10,000 nt of DNA, taken from NCBI GenBank assembly GCA_016946835.1, contig JACVTC010000031.1, positions 850,001-860,000 on the forward strand. The letters run 5' to 3'. A program made the position numbers and the translations under genes. Numbering within the stretch: the stretch's first letter is position 1; each line of letters opens with the position of its first letter. A model generated the notes under the pieces. It made no database searches, was not told the DNA's origin, and saw only the letters and a list, made by a program, of their open reading frames with translations. This document shows, piece by piece, positions 1-7,408 of this stretch. This DNA comes from Neocallimastix lanati (nom. inval.) (Eukaryota; Neocallimastigomycota; Neocallimastigomycetes; Neocallimastigales; Neocallimastigaceae).

Positions 1-149
1 TTAATTCTATTTATTTATTAATTTTTTTTTAAAAAAAATATATATATATAAAATATAGATAGTTTTTTTCTTTTTTTTTTTTTTTTTTTTTTTTATTTTA
101 TTTTTCTATTTCCAAAACTTTTCCCGCATAATAAAATATTTATTAAACA

Positions 150-181
<32 letters not shown>

Positions 182-197
182 CATAACTTTTCCCATT
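1..197. other. AT low-complexity spacer with long T tracts
   Basis: The stretch holds a short AT dinucleotide run (about 39-51), a 24-base T tract at 71-94 and a 28-base T tract at 154-181. Each T tract is followed within about 25 bases by the word AACTTTTCCC (from about 117 and 185). No gene is visible. Confidence 0.8.
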
Positions 198-470
198 CAT
201 CAAAGGATAAGCAATGGCGTCTATTTATTGAGAGTACTAATTTCAGTATTTAAGTGTTATCAATTGAATCTGTATCAGATTCTTCCCTACCGGGAGGTGA
301 AAATTCCCATGCCTTATCATTTTTCGACGTCGACGCTCTTAGGCATCGGTAGATTCAACGGGGATACCCATTTCATCATCAATCCAAAAAAAAAAAAAAA
401 GATTCCAATGAGAAAAGCTAGGTATACTAACACCTCAACATGGGCAACATTTAAATCTTCTGAGACTGTT
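198..470. other. GC-elevated islet with competing small open frames; unrecognised gene fragment or ncRNA candidate
   Basis: Base composition changes abruptly: 49 of 120 bases are G/C in 241-360, against nearly none in the flanks, which resembles coding rather than intergenic DNA here. On the plus strand an open frame with ATG at 309 runs to 506 (65 residues) but ends in homopolymer-encoded Lys and Phe runs. An in-frame extension back to 228 would need a TTG start. On the minus strand an open frame without a good start runs from 469 to a TGA at 319-317, with a hydrophobic stretch around an encoded Phe run. A 15-base A tract at 386-400 interrupts the islet. None of the frames matches a family I recognise. 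It could be a decayed gene, a missed exon, or a non-coding RNA. Confidence 0.5.
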
Positions 471-613
471 TTTTTTTTTTTTTTTCATAATTTTATAATT
501 TCATAATTTTATAATTTCATAAAAATAAGAAAAAAATAAAAAATAATAATAAAAATAAAAAAAAAAAAAAAAAATCACCCATTCAATTAATATTATATAA
601 TTTTCAAAGACAA

Positions 614-648
<35 letters not shown>

Positions 649-1080
649 TCTTAATATTTATATTAATTAATTCCTTTTTACTCTATTTATTTATATATAC
701 TTTACATCTATTTAAAAAATAAAAAAAAAATAAAAAAAAAATATATATATATATATGAATACTATATATACTATAAAAAAACCTTATTTTTTATTTATAT
801 CTATTAACCAAAATAAATAAATAAATATATACTTTCAAATTTTAAATATAAAATAAAAAATTCATTTTGACTTTTTCAAACTTTTTTTTTTTTTTCTTTT
901 TCTTTTTTCTTTATCTTTATTTTTATTATTATTTTTTATTTTTTATTTTGTTATTTTTTATTTTTAATTTTTAATTTTTTCCTTATTAATTTACAATTCA
1001 TTTCTATTTAATTTAATTAGTATTATTTATTATTTATAAAACTATAATTATAACTATATAAAGTTTATTATTATTATCAT
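471..1080. other. AT-rich spacer with simple repeats
   Basis: No gene is seen. Contents: a T tract at 469-485, a 16-bp direct repeat CATAATTTTATAATTT twice at 486-517 with a third partial copy, poly-A around 557-574, (ATT)n at about 613-646, an AT dinucleotide run at about 741-756, and T-rich low complexity from 880 to 990. Confidence 0.85.
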
Positions 1081-1153
1081 TCTTTATTTTTTATTTTATT
1101 TTATTTTATTTTTTTTATTATTTATTTATTTCAATGATAATGAACTTTTTATT
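1081..1153 (-). terminator. Likely 3' UTR / polyadenylation region of the GH6 gene
   Basis: On the minus strand the first AATAAA hexamer (plus-strand TTTATT at 1148-1153) lies about 20 bases past the TAA stop. More AATAAA-like hexamers occur around 1119-1132, followed by a run of A/T repeats to about 1081. This fits a polyadenylation region. AATAAA is frequent by chance in such AT-rich DNA, so the exact cleavage site is unknown. Confidence 0.35.
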
Positions 1154-1172
1154 ACTAACTAATGGATTCCGT

Positions 1173-2549
1173 TTAGAATTTTGGATTAGCATTCTTTAAT
1201 AATTGGACAAAGTATTCATGGAACCATTGACCAGCGTCTGGAGCCCCTGGAAGAGAATCAGAACGAGCACAAACTGGATCAGCACGAGCACCAGTAGAAG
1301 AACCGTCAGATTCTGCTGGTGGCTTTAACCACATATAAGCATCTAATAATGGCATGTTAACTGGGTCTGGATTACCCTTTGGACGTTCACCAAAACCAGT
1401 ACCAACAAAGTTACACCAGGTCTTAGTCTTTGCAAATTCTTCACTGATATCAACACCATTACGACTAGTATCAACGATGAATCTCATATTCTTGACACCA
1501 ACCTTTTCAAGAGCATCGTAAAGACGAGTATGATATTCATATTCTCTTTGGACAGGTTGGAAGTTAGATACATTAGTGGAGAAACCACGAATCTTACCTT
1601 GTGGAGCCATATCTAATATTTCCTTAATAATTTCAGCAGTTTCATCTTCATAACCGGTTAACCATTGACTGTGACCGGCATCAAGGTAGACTTGAACATT
1701 GTTAAGACTACCGAATTTGTTTATAGCATAAGCAAGAGCTTGCTTATGAATAACAGCAGTTCTTCTACAGTTTTCATTACCTTGAGAAGTCACCATGTTA
1801 CCAAGAGTATCTGGTTCGACGACAACAACAATTTTACTGTTACCATAGGATCTGAATGAATTGTAAACACTGTCAACGTAATTCTTGTAAGAATTTAAGT
1901 CAGAAGCACCACCTTGGGAAGCATTACTGTTACAATCACGAGTTGGGATCCAGTACATCATGAAGACAGCAGTGTTACCACCAGCAGCACCAAGATGCTT
2001 TGGAACTTCACCTGGAGCACCATCCCAAGCTAACCAAACAGCAGTTGGAGTGTATTTTACTCTGTTAGCTTGTTGTTGTAATTCACCACTTAATTTATTA
2101 ATAGAAGATTGAACTTCACCTTGGTATTGACTGTTACTGTAAATGTTTCCAGTACTGAAGAAGGATGGAGTAATAGTTGGGTAAGTCTTTTTGGTAGTAG
2201 TAGTAGTAGTAGTTTTTCTAATAGTAGTTCCTGATGGAGTACTACCACAGTTACTCTCTTGAATACCACACCAATCACCATTTTCAACACCCCAATCACC
2301 ACTTTCATCATGGTAAATAGAGTTACAATGACTACAACATGGGTAACCAAGAGCTTCAAATTTACATGAAGATGGATGACACTTTGCATCATTTATAAAA
2401 CACCAATTGTTATTTTCGACACCCCATTCACCTTCATTATCAGTGTATACAACGTCACAAGAATTACAGCAATTGTATTGTGGGTGACATGAAGAAGCTA
2501 AAGCACAAGTAGCTAAAATAGAAGTAGCAACTAAATTAATAAACTTCAT
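1173..2549 (-). CDS. cel6A: Secreted GH6 cellulase (cellobiohydrolase II type) with two N-terminal fungal dockerins
   Basis: A complete intronless 458-residue protein, ATG at 2549-2547 and TAA at 1175-1173. Residues 1 to about 19 are a signal peptide (Lys2, then a hydrophobic core ending ALAS). Two dockerin (CBM10-like) domains follow, about 21-57 and 62-101. Each has six cysteines, a CC..C cluster and a GxWGVEN..WC core, and should bind cellulosome scaffoldins. A Thr/Pro-rich linker spans about 102-130. The GH6 catalytic domain runs from about 135 to 458. Judged against remembered Trichoderma reesei Cel6A, Asp247 (in VEPDTLGN) matches the catalytic acid Asp221, Asp205 (TRDC) matches Asp175, and Asp415 matches Asp401. 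Tyr199, Ser211, His293, Trp296, Trp378 and Lys409 also have counterparts. Likely disulfides are C206-C261 and C379-C427. The C-terminal active-site loop (about 409-440) is present, favouring a tunnel-type exoglucanase. NxS sequons lie at N209 and N326. The length is close to characterised Orpinomyces GH6 dockerin enzymes. The symbol is family-based, and exo versus endo activity is inferred. Confidence 0.97.
   Translation of the reverse strand: MKFINLVATSILATCALASSCHPQYNCCNSCDVVYTDNEGEWGVENNNWCFINDAKCHPSSCKFEALGYPCCSHCNSIYHDESGDWGVENGDWCGIQESNCGSTPSGTTIRKTTTTTTTKKTYPTITPSFFSTGNIYSNSQYQGEVQSSINKLSGELQQQANRVKYTPTAVWLAWDGAPGEVPKHLGAAGGNTAVFMMYWIPTRDCNSNASQGGASDLNSYKNYVDSVYNSFRSYGNSKIVVVVEPDTLGNMVTSQGNENCRRTAVIHKQALAYAINKFGSLNNVQVYLDAGHSQWLTGYEDETAEIIKEILDMAPQGKIRGFSTNVSNFQPVQREYEYHTRLYDALEKVGVKNMRFIVDTSRNGVDISEEFAKTKTWCNFVGTGFGERPKGNPDPVNMPLLDAYMWLKPPAESDGSSTGARADPVCARSDSLPGAPDAGQWFHEYFVQLLKNANPKF
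2193..2213 (-). repeat. ACT trinucleotide repeat encoding the linker threonines
   Basis: Six ACT codons followed by one ACC encode Thr113-Thr119 in the linker between the dockerins and the catalytic domain. On the plus strand this reads as GTA/TAG-phase repeats. Slippage here would change linker length without breaking the frame. Confidence 0.85.
2247..2489 (-). other. Tandem fungal dockerin region of the GH6 cellulase
   Basis: This segment encodes residues 21-101. Dockerin 1 has cysteines 21, 27, 28, 31, 50 and 57. Dockerin 2 has cysteines 62, 71, 72, 75, 94 and 101. Both carry the acidic turn followed by WGVEN and a WC pair. They are spaced by only four residues. Placement directly after the signal peptide is one of the arrangements known for Neocallimastigomycota GH6 enzymes. 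The two modules differ clearly in sequence, so they are not a recent duplication. In this phylum dockerins bind scaffoldins of the cell-associated cellulosome. Confidence 0.93.
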
Positions 2550-2557
2550 TTTATTTT

Positions 2558-2600
<43 letters not shown>

Positions 2601-2760
2601 TAATTAATATTTTTATTAATTTATTCTTTTGAATATATATATTGTTTGTATTTCGAAGGTAACTTTAAAATTATTTTTGTTTTTAACTATTTCGTTAATA
2701 TTTAATTTTTTATTATTATTATTGCCTTAATAAAGTTCTTTTTTTATCTATTAATTTTTT
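2550..2760 (-). promoter_or_regulatory. 5' leader and presumed core promoter of the GH6 gene
   Basis: The 211 bases upstream of the cellulase start are nearly pure A/T. Read on the minus strand, the bases just before ATG are A-rich with A at -3, a favourable fungal start context. Eleven TTTA copies at 2557-2600 lie within the likely untranslated leader. A TATA-like AATATATATATT sits at 2632-2643, about 85-95 bases from the ATG. In DNA this AT-rich a TATA match is weak evidence, so the promoter call rests mainly on position. No carbon-catabolite or inducer motif can be claimed with confidence. Confidence 0.4.
2557..2600. repeat. (TTTA)11 tetranucleotide microsatellite
   Basis: Eleven uninterrupted copies of TTTA start eight bases from the cellulase ATG. 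On the coding strand this is an AAAT/TAAA repeat, probably transcribed as part of the 5' untranslated region. Confidence 0.95.
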
Positions 2761-3554
2761 GATTTACTAAGTAGAAAAATTCAACCAGTGAACTTTTATT
2801 ACTTCTTTAACCTTTTTTTTTTTTAATTTCAAAGAACGTTTAAAAAATAAATTTTTTATTATTCAGACTAGCAAATAATAAAAAAAAAAAAGAGATATAA
2901 TAATTAATGATGATTTAAAAAAAAAAGTAAATAACATACTTTTTATTTCTATTTATATACTAAAAAAAAAAAAAAAAAAAAAAAAAGTTTTTAATATTAA
3001 TTTAATAGTTTAATATATTATATAATATTAAGCTTTAAAACATGAAATTAATTTTAATCTATTTAAAAAAAAAAAAAAAAAAAAAGAAGAGAGAATATCA
3101 TAGTAAAACTTTATTACTTTTTCATTTTAAACTTTATTTAATATTATTTTTATAATTATTTTAAAATTTTTTTTTTTAAAAAAAAAAGGATTAAGGAAAA
3201 AAATAAATTAAAAATACATTATTTTAATATTTTTTATTATTAATAAAGTTTATAAATAATATATAAATCATATATTATAAATAATAATTGATACATTTTA
3301 TTATTATTGTATAAAAAAAATGTATATTAAATATTTAATATATAATCATTATATAGGATTAAACATCATAAACGAATTGAAATAATAAAAGTAAAAAAAA
3401 TTAAATTAAATATATTAAATACAAAACAGCACGACGTTACACCATACTACCAATTAAATAAGAGTAGAACTTATAAAGTATTAAATATATATAATTGAAA
3501 TGAAATATAAATTATATAAATATAATTTTATATATTTCATATCAAATAATATAT
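2761..3554. other. AT-rich intergenic stretch with poly-A tracts and one mixed-composition patch
   Basis: No gene is seen. Poly-A tracts lie at about 2880-2891, 2962-2986 and 3064-3085. The patch at 3425-3453 (CAGCACGACGTTACACCATA and neighbours) is the only part with ordinary base composition, and it contains no meaningful open frame. Confidence 0.8.
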
Positions 3555-3685
3555 TTATTTTATTATTTATTATTCAATTATTTATTATTCCATTATTATT
3601 TATTATTTATTATTTATTATTCAATTATTTATTATTCCATTATTATTTATTATTTATTATTTATTATTCAATTATTTATTCCCTG
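3555..3685. repeat. 47-bp minisatellite, about three copies
   Basis: The word TTCAATTATTTATT recurs with its C at 3575, 3622 and 3669, exactly 47 bases apart, with the intervening TTATTATTTATT runs conserved. The last copy breaks into CCCTGTC and then a poly-A tract. The 92-codon open frame running through 3500-3778 is a by-product of this and the following repeat and is not called as a gene. Confidence 0.85.
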
Positions 3686-3688
3686 TCT

Positions 3689-3774
3689 AAAAAAAAAAAA
3701 AAAAAAAATTATTATTTATTATTTATTATTTATTATTTATTATTTATTATTTATTATTTATTATTTATTATTAT
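3689..3774. repeat. A20 tract followed by (ATTATTT)n microsatellite
   Basis: Twenty A residues at 3689-3708 are followed directly by about nine copies of the 7-base unit ATTATTT to 3774. Confidence 0.9.
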
Positions 3775-4325
3775 ATAGAAGTTGTAGATTTAAAGTTGAT
3801 TTGTTATTGTGAATTTACATTATAAATTTATATTTAAATATTACTAAACTATACTATTAAGGTATAAAAGTTATACATAGATTAAACTTTTAAGTAGTGT
3901 TGGATCATAAAATAAAAATTTATAGTTCTTTAATAACACAAATATAAAAATACAATAGGCAACAAGAGTATATATGTAGAATTTATAATATGATATTTTT
4001 TTTCTAAAACATATATATAGATTTACATATTTAGAATTTAATTGATTATATATTTATTACATTAATAAATATATAAATATAAATAATAGATAATATTGAT
4101 TCTTAGCACCTATTTATTGATTTAAAAAAATAAAAAAATAAAATAAAAATAAAAATTACAATATTATTTATTTTATAGGTTCATTTTGTAGGTGATACAA
4201 GACCCATTTTGTTTTTGGTTAAAACTCTTAAACTATATTAATTTGTTATATATTTGAAATAATTAAAAACAATTATAATAATATCACTTTCAATAATAAT
4301 AATGATATCTATAAGAATAGTATCC
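3775..4325. other. AT-rich intergenic stretch, no gene seen
   Basis: This part is less repetitive than its surroundings but has no convincing open frame. A local patch at 4179-4222 carries CATTTTGT twice (about 4183 and 4206). Weak TATA-like words such as GGTATAAAAG (about 3860) occur but lead to no gene. Confidence 0.75.
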
Positions 4326-4397
4326 ATATCAATAATACACTCAATATCAATAATACAATCAATATCAATAATACACTTAATATCAATAATAAAATGA
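4326..4397. repeat. 18-bp minisatellite, four copies
   Basis: ATATCAATAATA starts at 4326, 4344, 4362 and 4380, an exact 18-base period, with a variable six-base tail (CACTCA, CAATCA, CACTTA). Because 18 is a multiple of three, a 32-codon frame (ATG at 4302, TGA at 4398-4400) runs through it and would encode an ISII-based hexapeptide repeat. I treat that as incidental. Confidence 0.9.
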
Positions 4398-4754
4398 ATT
4401 TTGAATGAAACAGAAAAGAAAAAAAGAAAATTTATATTTTTTTGATATATTATTGATTTTTATAAGGATTAAGGTTTTACTGTATTAAAAAGTTTTATGT
4501 TAAAAAACTTTAAAAAAAAATAATAAAAAATAACAAATAAAATTTTATTTTATAATATAATCATGAATATACAAAATTAAATGAATATATTAAAATTTAT
4601 AGTAAAAATTAATTAAAATAATAAATAAAAAATTGAAAATACCAAACAAATGATTACACAAATAAATTAAAAATAGATTAAATTAATTATTATCATTTTT
4701 TTTTTTTTTTTTATAATTTATATCTATATTTCTTTATTATTATGAAAAGTAAAT
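4398..4754. other. AT-rich intergenic stretch, no gene seen
   Basis: Mixed A- and T-rich sequence with a T tract at about 4698-4712. No supported open frame or structured element is visible. Confidence 0.75.
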
Positions 4755-4812
4755 TAATTATTATAATTAATGAAATAATGAAATAATTATTATAATTAAT
4801 GAAATAATGAAA
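4755..4812. repeat. 29-bp direct repeat, two exact copies
   Basis: Copies at 4755-4783 and 4784-4812 are identical, each built around TAATTATTATAATTAATGAA. A partial third copy follows. Confidence 0.9.
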
Positions 4813-5015
4813 TAATTATTATTTATTATAATTATCAATATTCTTTATGATTTATGATTATTATCCTATTAAACATATAATATCAAATTTAAATATTATT
4901 ATATCATAAAAAAAAATTAATAATCTTTTAGTTTATTCAAATAATTTAGGCTAAAAAAAATCTTTTTTTTTTTTTTTGAAGGATAGAATAATGACAAATA
5001 AACATATTTCATAAC

Positions 5016-5100
5016 TTTATTTATTATTTATTATTTATTATATATTATTTATTTATTATTTATTATTTATTATTTATTATTTATTATTTATTTATTATTT
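5016..5100. repeat. ATTATTT-type microsatellite
   Basis: Irregular runs of the ATTATTT/TTATTTA unit leading into the 40-bp array that follows. Confidence 0.85.
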
Positions 5101-5370
5101 ACTAATAGATATTCTTTTTATTATTCAATAATTTAATTAATTATTTATAAATACTCTTTTTATTATTTATTATTTATTATTTACTAATAAATACTCTTTT
5201 TAATTATTTATTATTTATTATTTATTAATAAAAACTCTTTTTATTATTTATTATTTATTATTTATTAATAAAAACTCTTTTTATTATTTATTATTTATTA
5301 TTTATTAATAAAAACTCTTTTTATTATTTATTATTTATTAATAAATACTCTTTTTATTATTTATTATTTT
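5101..5370. repeat. 40-bp minisatellite with a CTCTTTTT box, about six copies
   Basis: The box CTCTTTTTA (first C at 5154, 5194, 5235, 5275, 5315 and 5348) recurs every 40, 41, 40, 40 and 33 bases. Each box is preceded by TTAATAAAAA or TTAATAAATA and followed by ATTATTT runs. A degenerate earlier copy (ATTCTTTTTA) begins at 5111. The three central copies are nearly identical; the outer ones are shorter or diverged. Confidence 0.9.
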
Positions 5371-6299
5371 ATTTTGTACTTAATAAAAGAAGAGAAATGA
5401 TTTAAATTTCCTATATTCCAATAACATAAATTAAAAGGGTTGAAATAAATGATTTCCATTTTATAATGATGCTTATTTATTTGAAACAGTATAATAAAAA
5501 ATAGAAAATAATAATATTATTATTAAACAATGATATAAATTATAATTGTTGATGAACATTATTATTTATTTATATGTATAATATCAATATTAATATTTTT
5601 ATATTATTATTATTATTATTATATAATTTATTATTATTGTTACATAATTTATTTTCTTTAATTTTTTTTTCTCTCTTTTAAATTTAATTTTACTGTCATA
5701 TTAAATTATTCTTATAAATATTAAAAAAAATTTTTTTTTTCTTTTACTCATGTATTCGTTTCAGTTTTGTCCCTAATTATCAACCATAAATAATATATAA
5801 AATAAAGTTTCTATTATAAATTTTATATTTTATTTTATTTATTAAAATTAAAAAATTAAAAAAAATAAAAAATAAAAAATAAAAAAAAAAATAAAAAAAA
5901 ATTTTTTTATAATACACAATACATAAAAAAAAAAAAGAATTTTATTAACATCGTGTAACATCGATTGTTAAAACTTAAACAAAAAATATTAAAAATAAAA
6001 TAAAAAAAAAAAAAAAAAAAAAAAAAAGAATAATACAAATTTGAGTTTTTTTTTTCTTTTATTTCATTTTCTTTTATTTTATTTTTTTTAAAATTTTATT
6101 TTTAATTTCTTTTTTTTTTTTGTTAAAAAAAAAATTATTTTTGTTTCAAAAATCTTAAATTCATTTAATTTGTTTGAAAAAAATTTTTTTTAGAAAAAAA
6201 AAAAAAGTTATATTCATAAACTTTATTTATTATTAAACATCAAAAAATATTCCTTAAATGCTATTAAAAATTGATAAAACATAATTAAAAATAATCAAA
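5371..6299. other. AT-rich intergenic stretch with homopolymer tracts
   Basis: No gene is seen. An (ATT)n run lies at about 5603-5620, an A26-type tract at about 6002-6027, and alternating A and T blocks fill 5850-6210. At 5945-5966 a short direct repeat of AACATCG occurs (AACATCGTGTAACATCGA). The patch around 5748-5785 is slightly richer in C/G but has no usable frame. Confidence 0.8.
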
Positions 6300-6415
6300 T
6301 AAAATAAAATAAAATTAAATATAAAATAAAATAAAATTAAATATAAAATAAAATAAAATTAAATATAAAATAAAATAAAATAAAATAAAATAAAATTAAA
6401 TATAAAATAAAATAA
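6300..6415. repeat. 22-bp minisatellite built on AAAAT pentamers
   Basis: AAAATTAAATAT occurs at 6311, 6333, 6355 and 6392. The first three are exactly 22 bases apart. The last gap is 37, that is 22 plus three extra AAAAT pentamers. It directly precedes the large 54-bp-class array. Confidence 0.9.
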
Positions 6416-6479
6416 ATAGTAAAGTAGTAGAATATAATTTAAAGTAGTAGAATATGAATATAAAGTACAGATTGAATAA

Positions 6480-7408
6480 AATAAAATAAAAATAAAATAA
6501 ATAATTAAAGTAGTAGAAAAGAGTAAAGTATTTAAAGTATTAATAAAAATAAAATAAATAATAAAGTAGTAGAAAAGAGTATAGTATTTAAAGTATTAAT
6601 AAAAATAAAATAAATAATAAAGTAGTAGAAAAGAGTAAATATTAATGAAAATAAAAATAAAATAAATAATAAAGTAGTAGAAAAGAGTATAGTATTTAAA
6701 GTATTAATAAAAATAAAATAAATAATAAAGTAGTAGAAAAGAGTAAATATTAATGAAAATAAAAATAAAATAAATAATAAAGTAGTAGAAAAGAGTATAG
6801 TATTTAAAGTATTAATAAAAATAAAATAAATAATAAAGTAGTAGAAAAGAGTAAAGTATTAATGAAAATAAAAATAAAATAAATAGTAAAAGTAGTAGAA
6901 AAGAGTAAAGTATTAATGAAAACAAAAATAAAATAAATAGTAAAAGTAGTAGAAAAGAGTAAAGTATTAATGAAACCAAAAATAAAATAAATAGTAAAAG
7001 TAGTAGAAAAGAGTAAAGTATTAATGAAACCGAAAATAAAATAAATAGTAAAAGTAGTAGAAAAGAGTAAAGTATTAATAAAAATAAAAATAAAATAAAT
7101 AGTAAAAGTAATAGAAAAGAGTAAAGTATTAATAAAAATAAAAATAAAATAAATAGTAAAAGTAGTAGAAAAGAGTAAAGTATTTAAGGTATTAATAAAA
7201 ATAAAATAAATAATAAAGTAGTTAGGAAAGAGTAAAGTATTTAAGGTATTAATAAAAATAAAATAAATAATAAAGTAGTTAGGAAAGAGTAAGGTATTAA
7301 TAAAAATAAAAATAAAATAAATAGTAAAAGTAGTAGGAAAGAGTAAGGTATTAATAAAAATAAAAATAAAATAAATAGTAAAAGTAGTAGAAAAGAGTAA
7401 AGTATTAA
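6480..7408. repeat. Large 52-57-bp minisatellite, about 17-18 copies, with higher-order structure
   Basis: The core GTAGTAGAAAAGAGTA recurs with its first base at 6510, 6566, 6622, 6674, 6730, 6782, 6838, 6892, 6946, 7000, 7054, 7108, 7162, 7218, 7275, 7330 and 7384. Spacing alternates 56/52 in 6566-6837, then is a steady 54 through 6838-7162, then 56, 57, 55 and 54. Between cores lie AATAAAATAAATA-type stretches. Diverged core copies occur at 6424 and 6444. The plus strand is almost free of C, with five C residues between 6480 and 7408, all in three neighbouring copies. There is no ATG on the minus strand across the array, so no gene is called. Confidence 0.95.

Noticed and set aside
228-506. 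Calling the first islet as a 92-residue protein
   Set aside because: That length needs a TTG start, and the frame ends in Lys and Phe runs encoded by homopolymers. The shorter 65-residue version is unsupported by any family, so I recorded the islet rather than a CDS.
738-756. AT dinucleotide runs as TATA boxes or origins
   Set aside because: Such runs occur all over this AT-rich DNA and none points to a gene start here.
1665-1859. Plus-strand open frame antisense to the cellulase
   Set aside because: It lies wholly inside the GH6 catalytic-domain coding region on the other strand.
2090-2392. Alternative minus-strand frame of 100 codons
   Set aside because: It overlaps the dockerin and linker coding region in another frame; the annotated frame has the conserved cysteines and signal peptide.
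3500-3778. 92-codon plus-strand open frame
   Set aside because: It runs through the 47-bp and ATTATTT repeats and an A20 tract; the product is only Ile/Leu/Tyr/Phe low complexity plus a Lys run.
6480-7408. A repeat protein encoded on the minus strand of the 54-bp-class array
   Set aside because: Two minus-strand frames stay open across the 54-bp units (an 18-residue repeat), but no ATG exists on that strand in the array and the 52-, 56-, 55- and 57-bp units shift the frame.
6480-7408. CRISPR array
   Set aside because: The units are contiguous tandem repeats without unique spacers, in a eukaryotic context.
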